From: Streptomyces noursei ATCC 11455
Lineage (GTDB): Bacteria; Actinomycetota; Actinomycetes; Streptomycetales; Streptomycetaceae
DNA length: 64,000 bases
Direction: 5' to 3'
NCBI RefSeq assembly: GCF_001704275.1
Contig: NZ_CP011533.1
Location: forward strand, 3,038,001-3,102,000
Shown here: positions 8,413 through 16,705 of the stretch, piece after piece
Numbering within the stretch: the stretch's first letter is position 1
How the letters are laid out: the number at the start of each line of letters is the position of its first letter
Made by a program: the position numbers and the translations under genes
The notes under the pieces: generated by a model
Told to the model about the DNA's origin: nothing
Databases searched by the model: none
Seen by the model: the letters and a program-made list of their open reading frames with translations, nothing else

Positions 8413-9260
8413 TGGGCACTCCCACGTATCAGCCCCGTGTCAACGTCAGCGGCAGCGGCTGGCGCAACCCTCCGACCGGCGGTCCCGCCGACGGCGCGCG
8501 GCGCCCCTCGCACCAGCCGCGTCCGGACGAGGACCAGTCCGGGCCCACCGGGCCGAAGCCGCGTCCCGGCTACGGTCTGCGCGGCCCGCGGCGCAACCCG
8601 CACGTGCTGACCGCCGAGTCGCTCGCGGCACTGACCCTGCCGGTCGGCGACGACGGCGTCATCATCGGCATCGACCCGCAGAACCAGCCCGCCGTGCTGA
8701 GCCTGGTGCGTCCGGCGCCGATGGAGATCGTGCTGGTCGGCAGCATGTGGATGGCTCAGGTGCTGGCGCTGCGCACGGTCGCCACCGGCGCCCGGGTCGC
8801 GGTGGAGACCGCCCGGCCGCCGGCCTGGGGCCAGATGGCGCAGGCCGCCGGCGGCGGTCAGCAGTGCGTCTCGGTCTTCGACGTGCGTCAGATCGCACCG
8901 CAGGGACCGTCGGTTTCCAGCCCCGTTCTGGTCGTCCGCGACATGGGCGCGCGCCCGCCGCGCAACCAGCTCGCGCCGAGCCCCTGGCAGACCGTGCTGA
9001 CGGTGCTGCCGTTCCTCGGCCCGCGCTCGCCGCAGATGCTCGGCCGGGCGGACCTGGTCGGTCTGCAGCGACTCTCGCCCGAAGAGGCGGAGGTTGTGAC
9101 GCGGATCATGCGGCTGCCGGAGAACGTCGGCGCGGTGCTGCCGACGCTGAGCGACAACGCCATGCTGTGGTGCCGTCGGGACGGCGACCACCAGTTCGTC
9201 ATGACCCAGCCGACCGAGGCGGAGACCAACCTGCTGGGCGGCCCGCGCCGCATGGACTGA
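8412..9260 (+). CDS. ESX-linked unknown protein, possibly a degenerate EccC-type ATPase domain
   Basis: 282 residues, coupled to eccE by a 4-base ATGA overlap. Residues 1-60 are Pro/Arg-rich. From ~75 the pattern IIGIDPQ...PAVLSLVRP...EIVLVGSMWMAQ resembles the strand preceding and entering the P-loop in FtsK/EccC ATPase domains, but the Walker A Gly-Lys-Thr is absent, so no ATP hydrolysis is expected. The comparison is inference from motif spacing. An accessory or scaffolding role in the translocon is plausible; the protein might instead be an unrelated actinobacterial family. Confidence 0.7.
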   Translation: MGTPTYQPRVNVSGSGWRNPPTGGPADGARRPSHQPRPDEDQSGPTGPKPRPGYGLRGPRRNPHVLTAESLAALTLPVGDDGVIIGIDPQNQPAVLSLVRPAPMEIVLVGSMWMAQVLALRTVATGARVAVETARPPAWGQMAQAAGGGQQCVSVFDVRQIAPQGPSVSSPVLVVRDMGARPPRNQLAPSPWQTVLTVLPFLGPRSPQMLGRADLVGLQRLSPEEAEVVTRIMRLPENVGAVLPTLSDNAMLWCRRDGDHQFVMTQPTEAETNLLGGPRRMD

Positions 9261-9605
9261 CCGCTCCCACCGGCCGGTTGTCCCGGGCGCCGCGTGCGCC
9301 CGTTGCACCACCGGCCGCCGGGCACGAGCTACGGGCGCATCCACGGATGCGCCCGTAGGCGTGCCGAGCGGGCTTGAAGACGACATGGCATCGACTGCCG
9401 TTATCGGCCGACTGTTGACTAGGCTGTGGGGAGAGCCGCAGAAGCACATCACATCGGCAGTGCACGACGGCAGTCGATACGGGGATGGAGACTTAGCAGT
9501 GGTGGCGCAACCCCGGGTGGCGTGCTCCGACTTCCGATACATCCGATCGATCCGCCTGTATCCGGTCCTGCCGTTCAGGTGCGTTGCAGTAGACCAGGAG
9601 GCACA
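9261..9605 (+). other. Intergenic region before the MinD-like gene
   Basis: 345 bp without a gene. It holds the hairpin at 9329-9358 and a presumed promoter for the MinD-like gene; a TTGACT hexamer occurs near 9415 but no convincing -10 is correctly spaced. Confidence 0.4.
9329..9358 (+). terminator. Perfect 13-bp stem terminator after the eccE operon
   Basis: CTACGGGCGCATC-CACG-GATGCGCCCGTAG, perfect stem with a 4-base loop, 69 bp after the stop of the coupled unknown gene. Confidence 0.75.
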
Positions 9606-12236
9606 GTGAGAGACCAGGAGGCTTTCCGCCCGGACGGGAACGATCCTGACGACGACCAGTCCGAGTTCGACCTGACCGGCGAGTTCAAGATCGATTTCGC
9701 GGCTCCGGCCTGGTACGGCAGCAACGACACCAGTGGTGGTGCGGGCATCGCGGTCTCCCCTGCGACGCCGCCCGCCGGGGTGCAGGACACGACCCCGCCG
9801 CCGACCGGCCAGCCGCTGTCCGGGCCGCCCGCCCAGGGCGCCCCGGTCCCCGGCGTGCCGCAGCAGTCCGCGCCCGATCCGACCGCGCCTCCCGGCTTCC
9901 CGACGCTGCGTCCGCAGGACGCGGGCGCCGACGCCCCGGCCGCCGCGTCCGACGGTCCGTCGGCTCCCGCCGCGGCCGGCCCCGCCGCGGCTGACGACGA
10001 CGCCAACGTCCGTTCCGGCACCGGACCGGACCCCTCGGCCTCCCTCTGGGACGACGACGAGGACGACGCACCGGCGACACCTGAGACGCAGGCCGCCGCG
10101 GCACCGCAGCCGCAGCCGGAGGCCGCGCCGGCCGCCCCCGTGGAGCCCGCCCCGGCGCCCGAGGGACAGCCCGTACCGGCTCCCGGGCCGGATGCCTCCG
10201 CCGTGACCGCGGCAGCCGCCGCAGCGGCCGCCCAGCCGGTCGCACAGCCCGTCCAGGGACAGCCGCCGGCCCAGCAGCAGCCTCCGCAGCAGCAGGTCCC
10301 CGTCGCGGGTGTGCCGCAGCAGGGCGTCGCCCCGCAGGCCGCACAGGCCCCGCAGGCCATGCCGCCGCAGCAGGGGGCGCCGCAGGGCGTTCCCGCGCAG
10401 GGCGCGCCGTGGGCCGGTGCGGACGGGCAGCAGCAGGGCGTGCCCGGCCAGGGCGCCCCGGCGCAGGGCGGACTGCCGCCGCTGCCGCCGGAGTTCCAGC
10501 CCGCCGACCCGCGCATGGCGCAGGCGCAGGCCGGTCAGCAGCCGCCGGTCGCGCCCCAGCAGCCGCATCCCCAGCAGCAGCCACAGCCGCAGGCCCAGCC
10601 GCAGCAGGCCCAGCCGCCTCAGCAGCAGGGCTATCCGCAGCAGCCGCAGCAGGCCGGCTATCCGCAGCAGCAGGGCGGCTACGGTTATCCGCAGCCCGCT
10701 TACGGCTACCCCCAGCAGGTCCAGCAGCAGCCCCAGCAGCCGCAGCAGGCCCAGCCGCAGCCCAACGCCCAGCCGCAGCAGCCCGCTTACGGCTATCCGC
10801 AGCAGGGCTACCCGCAGCAGGCCCAGCAGCAGCCGCAGCAGCAGGCCCAGCCCGGCTACCCCCAACAGGGTCAGCCGGGGCAACAGGGTCAGCCGGGGCA
10901 GCAACAGCAGCCCCCCGGCCAGCAGTTCGGCGACCCCAACGCGGCGGCCAACTACGCCCAGTACTCCCAGCCGGGCCAGCAGCAGCCGCAGCGGGCCACC
11001 CCGGGTGCGCCGCTGGGCTACAGCGCCGCGGTCGAGCTGACCTCCGACCGCCTGCTGCGCAACCAGCCCAAGAAGCGCAAGCCGGGTGCCAACGCCCAGC
11101 CGTCCAAGTTCAAGTTGGGCGCGAAGAAGGAGATGGAGGAGCGCCAGCGCAAGCTGGAGCTGATCCGTACGCCGGTGCTCTCCTGCTACCGGATCGCGGT
11201 GATCAGCCTCAAGGGCGGCGTCGGCAAGACCACGACGACCACCGCGCTGGGCGCCACCCTGGCCTCCGAGCGGCAGGACAAGATCCTGGCGATCGACGCC
11301 AACCCGGACGCCGGAACGCTCGGCCGACGGGTCCGCCGCGAGACCGGGGCCACCATCCGCGACCTGGTGCAGGCCATCCCGCACCTGCACAGCTACATGG
11401 ACATCCGCCGGTTCACCTCGCAGGCCCCCTCGGGCCTGGAGATCCTCGCCAACGACGTCGACCCGGCCGTCTCCACGACGTTCAACGACGAGGACTACCG
11501 GCGCGCGATCGACATCCTGGGCAAGCAGTACCCGGTCATCCTCACCGACTCGGGCACCGGTCTGCTCTACAGCGCGATGCGCGGCGTCCTCGACCTCGCC
11601 GACCAGTTGATCATCATCTCGACCCCGTCCGTGGACGGTGCGAGCAGCGCCAGCACCACCCTGGACTGGCTCTCCGCGCACGGCTACGCCGACCTGGTCC
11701 AGCGCGGCATCACGGTCATCTCCGGGGTCCGCGAGACCGGCAAGATGATCAAGATCGAGGACATCGTGTCGCACTTCGAGACCCGCTGCCGCGGCGTCGT
11801 CGTGGTGCCCTTCGACGAACACCTCGCGGCCGGCGCCGAGGTGGACCTCGACATGATGCGGCCGAAGACCCGCGAGGCGTACTTCAACCTCTCCGCCCTG
11901 GTCGCCGAGGACTTCGCGCGCCAGCAGCAGGCGCAGGGGATGTACGCCCAGGCGCAGATGGGCCAGCAGCAGATGGGCGGCGACCCGTACGCCCAACAGG
12001 CCCAGCAGCAGGACCCGTACGCGCAGCAGCAGGACCCGTACGCCCAGCAGCAGTACGCCCAGCAGGCGCAGCAGCAGGTCCCGCAGCAGGGCCAGCCGCC
12101 GGCCGGCTACCCGCCGCAGCAGGGCGGCTGGCAGCAGCAGCCCCCCGCGCAGCCGCCGGCCGGCTGGCAGCAACAGCCTGCCCCGGACGCGCCGTTGCCG
12201 GAGCAGGGCGGCTGGACACAGCAGCCGCCGCAGTGA
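9606..12236 (+). CDS. MinD/ParA-family ATPase with long Pro/Gln-rich tails
   Basis: 876 residues. Residues 1 to ~500 are disordered Pro/Ala/Gln-rich sequence with many YGYPQQ-like repeats. Residues ~525-790 are a SIMIBI-class ATPase with deviant Walker A KGGVGKTT (K536 and K541), a DANPD motif and a conserved ILTDSG strand. The last ~85 residues are Gln-rich with DPYAQQ repeats. GTG at 9606 follows AGGAGG. The family includes EspI-like ATPases of ESX loci, so a regulatory or energy-coupling role in secretion is likely. The direct-repeat-rich tails should vary in length between strains. Confidence 0.88.
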   Translation: MRDQEAFRPDGNDPDDDQSEFDLTGEFKIDFAAPAWYGSNDTSGGAGIAVSPATPPAGVQDTTPPPTGQPLSGPPAQGAPVPGVPQQSAPDPTAPPGFPTLRPQDAGADAPAAASDGPSAPAAAGPAAADDDANVRSGTGPDPSASLWDDDEDDAPATPETQAAAAPQPQPEAAPAAPVEPAPAPEGQPVPAPGPDASAVTAAAAAAAAQPVAQPVQGQPPAQQQPPQQQVPVAGVPQQGVAPQAAQAPQAMPPQQGAPQGVPAQGAPWAGADGQQQGVPGQGAPAQGGLPPLPPEFQPADPRMAQAQAGQQPPVAPQQPHPQQQPQPQAQPQQAQPPQQQGYPQQPQQAGYPQQQGGYGYPQPAYGYPQQVQQQPQQPQQAQPQPNAQPQQPAYGYPQQGYPQQAQQQPQQQAQPGYPQQGQPGQQGQPGQQQQPPGQQFGDPNAAANYAQYSQPGQQQPQRATPGAPLGYSAAVELTSDRLLRNQPKKRKPGANAQPSKFKLGAKKEMEERQRKLELIRTPVLSCYRIAVISLKGGVGKTTTTTALGATLASERQDKILAIDANPDAGTLGRRVRRETGATIRDLVQAIPHLHSYMDIRRFTSQAPSGLEILANDVDPAVSTTFNDEDYRRAIDILGKQYPVILTDSGTGLLYSAMRGVLDLADQLIIISTPSVDGASSASTTLDWLSAHGYADLVQRGITVISGVRETGKMIKIEDIVSHFETRCRGVVVVPFDEHLAAGAEVDLDMMRPKTREAYFNLSALVAEDFARQQQAQGMYAQAQMGQQQMGGDPYAQQAQQQDPYAQQQDPYAQQQYAQQAQQQVPQQGQPPAGYPPQQGGWQQQPPAQPPAGWQQQPAPDAPLPEQGGWTQQPPQ

Positions 12237-12248
12237 GCGCGGCCTGAA

Positions 12249-12294
12249 CGAAGGGGCGGGGCCCGGCAGTCGACTGCCGGGCCCCGCCCCTTCG
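12249..12294. terminator. Bidirectional terminator between the MinD-like gene and ribF
   Basis: A perfect 21-bp stem around TCGA (arms begin CGAAGGGGCGGGG and end CCCCGCCCCTTCG). It sits between two convergent genes and reads the same on both strands. Confidence 0.85.
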
Positions 12295-12320
12295 TGCGCC
12301 GCGTGCGGGCGCCCGGTGCG

Positions 12321-13274
12321 TCAGACCAGTCCGGAATCGGCGATCAGCCCGCGGGCCTGCTTCACGTCGACCGCCATCCGCTCCAGCAGCGCATCGAGGG
12401 TGTCGAACTTCTCCTGGCCCCGGATGTAGGAGAGGAAGTCCACGGCGACGTGCAGCCCGTACAGGTCGAGCCCGACCCGGTCGATGGCGTACGCCTCCAC
12501 CGTGCGCACCTTGCCGTCGAACTGCGGGTTGGTGCCGACCGAGACGGCCGCCGGCATCGCCTCGCCCTCGACGTGCAGCAGCCCCGCGTAGACCCCGTCG
12601 GCCGGGATGGCGGTGTGCGGCAGGGTCTCCACATTGGCGGTGGGGAAGCCCAGTTCGCGTCCGCGCTGCGCCCCGCGGACGACCACGCCCTCGACCCGGT
12701 GCGGCCGGCCCAGGACCTCCCGCGCGCCCGCCACGTCGCCCTCGGCGACCAACCGGCGGACCAGCGTGGACGAGAACGGCTCGCCGCCGCCCGCGGTGCC
12801 GCGCTCGAAGAGGTCGATGACCTCCACCGTGTAGTCGTAGGTCCGGCCCAGCTCGGCGAGGGACTCGACGGTGCCCTTGGCCTTGTGGCCGAAGCGGAAG
12901 TTCGGGCCCTCGACGACGACCTGCGCGTGCAACTTGTCGACCAGCACCTTCACCACGAAGTCGGCGGGCGCCAGTTGGGAGAACTCCTTGGTGAACGGGA
13001 GCACCAACACCGCGTCCACGCCCAGGTCGGCCATCAGCTCGGCCCGCCGGTGGTGCGGCGCCAGCAGCGGCGGATGGGTGCCGGGGCGGACCACCTCGCT
13101 CGGGTGCGGGTCGAAGGTGACGACCACGGCGGGGATCCCCAGCTCACGGGCACGGGCCACCGCCCGCCCGATGATCAGTTGGTGGCCGCGGTGCACTCCG
13201 TCGTACGAGCCGATGGTGACGACGCTGCGTCCCCAACCCTCGGGGATGTCCTCCAAGCCACGCCAGCGCTGCAC
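12321..13274 (-). CDS. ribF: Bifunctional riboflavin kinase / FAD synthetase
   Basis: 317 residues; converts riboflavin to FMN and FMN to FAD in the cytosol. The N-terminal nucleotidyltransferase domain has the GSYDGVHRGHQ motif (about residues 20-30) and FDPHPSEV; the C-terminal kinase domain has RRGRELGFPTAN-type sequence and GVYAGL. The GTG at 13274 is chosen because GAGGAG lies 8 bases upstream; a longer frame upstream is not protein-like. Last gene of the leftward rimP-nusA-infB-truB block, 61 bp after the unknown gene at 13336. Confidence 0.95.
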   Translation of the reverse strand: MQRWRGLEDIPEGWGRSVVTIGSYDGVHRGHQLIIGRAVARARELGIPAVVVTFDPHPSEVVRPGTHPPLLAPHHRRAELMADLGVDAVLVLPFTKEFSQLAPADFVVKVLVDKLHAQVVVEGPNFRFGHKAKGTVESLAELGRTYDYTVEVIDLFERGTAGGGEPFSSTLVRRLVAEGDVAGAREVLGRPHRVEGVVVRGAQRGRELGFPTANVETLPHTAIPADGVYAGLLHVEGEAMPAAVSVGTNPQFDGKVRTVEAYAIDRVGLDLYGLHVAVDFLSYIRGQEKFDTLDALLERMAVDVKQARGLIADSGLV

Positions 13275-13335
13275 TGTGCCCGCTCCTCGCCCGAACTCTT
13301 GTCCGTCCACTGCGCCATTTCGGCATGACGCAGGT

Positions 13336-14409
13336 CTAAGACTGCCATGCCGGGAGCGCGGGTTCGCGCGAAGGGTGGCCTGGCCGCTGTTGCATCGGCC
13401 ACGCCGCGGGGCCGTCCGGCCATCGGCCGGTTTCCGCCGCGGCGGTCTGCGGGCCCGGCATCGGCCCCCGAGCACCGCTCCCCCGGCCCGCCCCGGCCCG
13501 TCGCAGCGCCGCCGGCTCGTCCTCGGCGAGCGCGTCCAGCAGCTCCGCGGCCCGGGGGTGGGCGACCCGGGCGAGCGTCTCGACGAGAGCGTCCAGCGCC
13601 CGGGCGCGATGGGTGTGCAGCAGGGCCTGCGCGGCGTCCGCGACGGTGATCACATGGGGTGCGGCGGGTGCCGTCCGGAGCGGGCGGGTGTCCTCGAACC
13701 AGCCGCACAGCAGCGGCTGGATCCGCTCGGGGTCGGCCTTGAGCAGCTCCGCCACCAGGTCCAGGAACCGCCCGGGGCGGAGCTCCGCGGCGTCCGGGCG
13801 GAACGCTTCTGCGCCTCCTTGGGGCGGCCCCGCGGAATCGCCGTCGCCCCCTGGCCGGGCGTCCACCCATCTGTCGTCCGCGCGCCCGTCCGCCCCCGCG
13901 TCGGCGGCGTGCACCCGGACCCGCGGCGGCCGGGCGAAGGACCGCGACAACCGCCCGCCCCGCGCGGCCGGACGCGGCCCGTCGGCCGGCAGCAGTCGGC
14001 GCAGCAGTTCCAGCCGGTCCGCCGCGGCCAGCGCCAGGCACCGCCAGAACACCGGCCCGAAGACCTCCAGCCCGGTGCCCGCGAAGCCGCCCGCCACCGC
14101 CGCCCGCTCGGTGATCCGGTCGGCGAGCAGCCGCAGCACGCCCAGATACGGCGTGGCGTCCGGCACCCCCAGCAGGACCCCGCTCAGCCGGCCGGCCGCC
14201 GAGCCACCGGCCGCCCCGCCCTCGGTCGCGGCCCCCACCAACTCCCGCCACTCGACGGGAAGTTGCTCCTCCACGCGGTCGCCGCCGGCCGGACCGGCCA
14301 CACCCTGCGCAGCTGCGCGGGGCCACCCGCCCGCGCTTCCGTACGCGCCCCCGTCGAGCCCCCCGTACACGTCCCCGTACGCCTCTGTGTCGGCGTCCAG
14401 CACCACCAT
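13336..14409 (-). CDS. Conserved unknown protein between truB and ribF
   Basis: 357 residues, Ala/Arg/Pro-rich, no membrane segment or catalytic motif recognised. Several Leu-rich helical stretches (LGVLRLLADRIT, FLDLVAELLKAD, RALDALVETLARVA) suggest a helical-repeat fold interrupted by a disordered centre. ATG at 14409 has GGGGAGG at 7 bases; an upstream in-frame ATG (14445) has no ribosome site. Streptomyces genomes carry an unknown gene at this place (recalled, not searched). GC3 is high, so it is a genuine gene. Confidence 0.72.
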   Translation of the reverse strand: MVVLDADTEAYGDVYGGLDGGAYGSAGGWPRAAAQGVAGPAGGDRVEEQLPVEWRELVGAATEGGAAGGSAAGRLSGVLLGVPDATPYLGVLRLLADRITERAAVAGGFAGTGLEVFGPVFWRCLALAAADRLELLRRLLPADGPRPAARGGRLSRSFARPPRVRVHAADAGADGRADDRWVDARPGGDGDSAGPPQGGAEAFRPDAAELRPGRFLDLVAELLKADPERIQPLLCGWFEDTRPLRTAPAAPHVITVADAAQALLHTHRARALDALVETLARVAHPRAAELLDALAEDEPAALRRAGAGRGSGARGPMPGPQTAAAETGRWPDGPAAWPMQQRPGHPSREPALPAWQS

Positions 14410-14779
14410 CCGCGAACCTCCCCACCCGTTACCGTGCGTGCTCATGGGCGACGACGGTAGACAGACAGTGATCTTCGCGACAGGGCGCACGGCGAACGCG
14501 CCCCCTTCCGCGCCGTGATTCACTCCGAGCGCCTGCTCGGCGGGGTGAATCATGAGAACGCGCTGGACAGAGTCTCACCGAGGGGGACGGTGGAGCGCGG
14601 GCCGAACGCTCCGCGCCCATCCGCACGGCCCGCGTTCCACCACTCCCCCGAAGCACACGGCGGCCGGGCCGGGTCCGCCGCCCGTCCCGCCCTCCGGACG
14701 GACGACGGGACGGCGCGGACCCGACCTGGGGCGCTTCTGACGGATCTCCGTGGCGTCGCGGATCTCCGTCAGAAGCGCC
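14410..14779 (-). other. Gap between truB and the unknown gene
   Basis: 370 bp without a gene. It holds the truB terminator and, at 14517-14551, an imperfect hairpin (GATTCAC ... GTGAATC with GAGC/GCTC inner arms) upstream of the 13336-14409 gene, whose promoter must lie here. Confidence 0.4.
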
Positions 14780-14780
14780 C
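14729..14780 (-). terminator. Terminator at the end of truB
   Basis: Perfect 16-bp stem GGGCGCTTCTGACGGA / TCCGTCAGAAGCGCCC with a 20-base loop; the right arm touches the truB stop codon. Confidence 0.75.
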
Positions 14781-15706
14781 TAGGCGAAGACCGCCAGGCT
14801 CTTGGCCCGCCCGCCCTGGTTCTCCACCAGCGCCAGGAACGTCCCGTCCGGCCCGAAGGCCGCCACCGGGCCGTCGCCCTCGAAGAGCGGCATCGGGACC
14901 CGCGCACCGTTCAGCAGCAGCCGGGACTGCGCCTCGGAGACGTCCCAGCGGGTGAACGCGGCGGCCGCGGCGTCCCCGAGGGGCATGACCGGCAGACCGT
15001 CGCCCTCGGGGTCGTCCACCGCCGCCTGGAGCTGCTCCAGCGTCCGCGCCCGGTCGAGCTTGTACGGGCCGACCCGGGTGCGGCGGAGCGCCGTCAGATG
15101 GCCGCCCACGCCGAGCCCGGCGCCCAGGTCGCGGGCGAGGGCGCGGATGTAGGTGCCGGAGGAGCAGACGACGGAGATCAGCACGTCGGTCACTGGGGTG
15201 CCGTCGGCGGCCTCGGACTCGTGCACGGAGTGCACCACGAACGAGGAGATGGTGACCGGTCGGGCCGGGATCTCCACGTCCTCGCCGTCCCGGACCCGCT
15301 TGTAGGAGCGCTTGCCGTCGATCTTGATGGCGCTGACCTTGGACGGCACCTGCATGATCGCGCCGGTGAGCTCGGCGACCCCGGCGTCGATGTCCTCGCG
15401 CGCCAGGCCGTGCGCCGCCTTGGACGCGGTGATCTCGCCCTCGGCGTCGTCGGTGATCGTGGTCTGACCCAGCCGGATCGTCCCGACGTATTCCTTCTCC
15501 GTCAGCGCGAGGTGCCCCAGCAGCTTGGTGGCCCGCTCCAGGCCGAGGACCAGGACACCGGTCGCCATCGGGTCGAGGGTGCCGGCGTGCCCGACCCGGC
15601 GGGTACGGGCCATCCCGCGCATCTTCGCCACGACGTCGTGCGAAGTGAAGCCGGACGGCTTGTCGACGATGACAAGACCGCCCGGCTTGGTGCTCTGCCG
15701 CTTCAT
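14780..15706 (-). CDS. truB: tRNA pseudouridine(55) synthase
   Basis: 308 residues; isomerises U55 of the T-arm of tRNAs. The N-terminus has the family motifs GGLVIVDKPSGFTSHD (about 9-24) and GHAGTLDPMATG with the catalytic Asp (about D46), and the C-terminal region a PUA-like domain. Start ATG at 15706 overlaps the rbfA stop by four bases (ATGA), indicating coupled translation. Confidence 0.97.
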   Translation of the reverse strand: MKRQSTKPGGLVIVDKPSGFTSHDVVAKMRGMARTRRVGHAGTLDPMATGVLVLGLERATKLLGHLALTEKEYVGTIRLGQTTITDDAEGEITASKAAHGLAREDIDAGVAELTGAIMQVPSKVSAIKIDGKRSYKRVRDGEDVEIPARPVTISSFVVHSVHESEAADGTPVTDVLISVVCSSGTYIRALARDLGAGLGVGGHLTALRRTRVGPYKLDRARTLEQLQAAVDDPEGDGLPVMPLGDAAAAAFTRWDVSEAQSRLLLNGARVPMPLFEGDGPVAAFGPDGTFLALVENQGGRAKSLAVFA

Positions 15707-16158
15707 TCTGCCGCTGCGTCCTCGTCGTCCTCGTCGGCACCCGGCTTGCGGTACGGGTCCGCTTCACCGGCGTACTTGGCACCCGAGGAGACCTCGCGCA
15801 CCTTGGCGTCCGAGGCCCGGGCCCGGTCGAGCAGGTCCTCGATCGTCTGGGCGTTCTCCGGCAGGGCGTCCGCGACGAACGTCAGGGTCGGCGTGAACTT
15901 GGTGCCGGCTGCCGCACCGACCGCGGAGCGGAGCACGCCCTTGGCGCTCTCCAGCCCGGCGGCGGCACTGGCCCGGTCCTCGTCGTCTCCGTAGACCGTG
16001 TAGAAGACCGTCGCCTCCCGCAGGTCACCGGTGACCCGGGTGTCGGTGATGGTCACGTGCGTGCCGAGCCGCGGGTCCTTGACGCCGCGCTGCAACTTCT
16101 GGGCGACCACCTCCCGGATGAGGTCCGCCAGCTTCTTCGCCCGCGCATTGTCGGCCAC
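15703..16158 (-). CDS. rbfA: 30S ribosome-binding factor A
   Basis: 151 residues; late 30S maturation and cold-adaptation factor binding the 5' helix of 16S rRNA. KH-fold sequence with RVGDLIREVV-type start and VTITDTRVTGDLREATVFYTV. The C-terminal ~30 residues are an acidic tail (GADEDDEDAAAE). GTG start at 16158 with AAGGAG upstream. Overlaps truB by four bases and follows the DUF503 gene by 67 bp. Confidence 0.95.
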   Translation of the reverse strand: MADNARAKKLADLIREVVAQKLQRGVKDPRLGTHVTITDTRVTGDLREATVFYTVYGDDEDRASAAAGLESAKGVLRSAVGAAAGTKFTPTLTFVADALPENAQTIEDLLDRARASDAKVREVSSGAKYAGEADPYRKPGADEDDEDAAAE

Positions 16159-16225
16159 TGGTCCGTCTCCTTCTTCTTTTCCACAATTGTGCTTCCACCG
16201 GCGTCGACCCGCCCGGTCGCCCGGG

Positions 16226-16519
16226 TCACTCGTCGTCGCCGTGCAGCCGCCGGCGTACGGACAGCAGCTCCACTTCGGGCCGTGCGGCGACCAGGCGCTC
16301 GCAGCGGTCCATGACGTCCGTCAGATGTCCGGCGTCCCCGGACACCACCGCCAGGCCGATACGGGCCCTGCGGTACAGGTCCTGGTCTCCCACCTCCGCG
16401 ACGCTCACCGCGTACTTGCGGTGCAGCTCGGCGACGATCGGGCGGACGACGGAGCGCTTCTCCTTCAGCGACCGTACGTCGCCGAGAAGCAGGTCGAAGG
16501 ACAACGTCCCTACGTACAT
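16226..16519 (-). CDS. DUF503 (YlxP-like) protein
   Basis: 97 residues, a small ferredoxin-like protein of the YlxP/DUF503 family regularly found in nusA-infB-rbfA operons (MYVGTLSFDLLLGDVRSLKEKR; VAEVGDQDLYRRA). The biochemical role is not established; its position points to ribosome or translation function. The ATG at 16519 is used because the codons upstream overlap the infB terminator region and are not conserved-looking. Confidence 0.9.
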   Translation of the reverse strand: MYVGTLSFDLLLGDVRSLKEKRSVVRPIVAELHRKYAVSVAEVGDQDLYRRARIGLAVVSGDAGHLTDVMDRCERLVAARPEVELLSVRRRLHGDDE

Positions 16520-16605
16520 GCAAGACGGGTCAAGCCACCCGTGGGGCCTTCGGGGTGCCTCCCGGCGTCGGCCGGAGGCGTCATTTCGAACCGTACACGG
16601 AACGA

Positions 16606-16645
16606 CCGGGGCCGATCGACGGAAATTCCCGCCGACCGGCCCCGG
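16606..16645 (-). terminator. Hairpin downstream of infB
   Basis: CCGGGGCC ... GGCCCCGG arms separated by 24 bases, 60 bp after the infB stop. Could attenuate rather than stop transcription, since DUF503-rbfA-truB follow. Confidence 0.45.
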
Positions 16646-16705
16646 CCCGCCCGCCGCCCGGCCACCGTTCCTGGTGGACCGCACACCGGGCGGACTACTG
16701 CAAGA

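Noticed and set aside
8256..12173. A 1305-codon frame on the minus strand opposite the MinD-like gene
   Set aside because: Leu/Arg/Gly-repeat translation of the Pro/Gln-rich coding strand; no recognisable domain.
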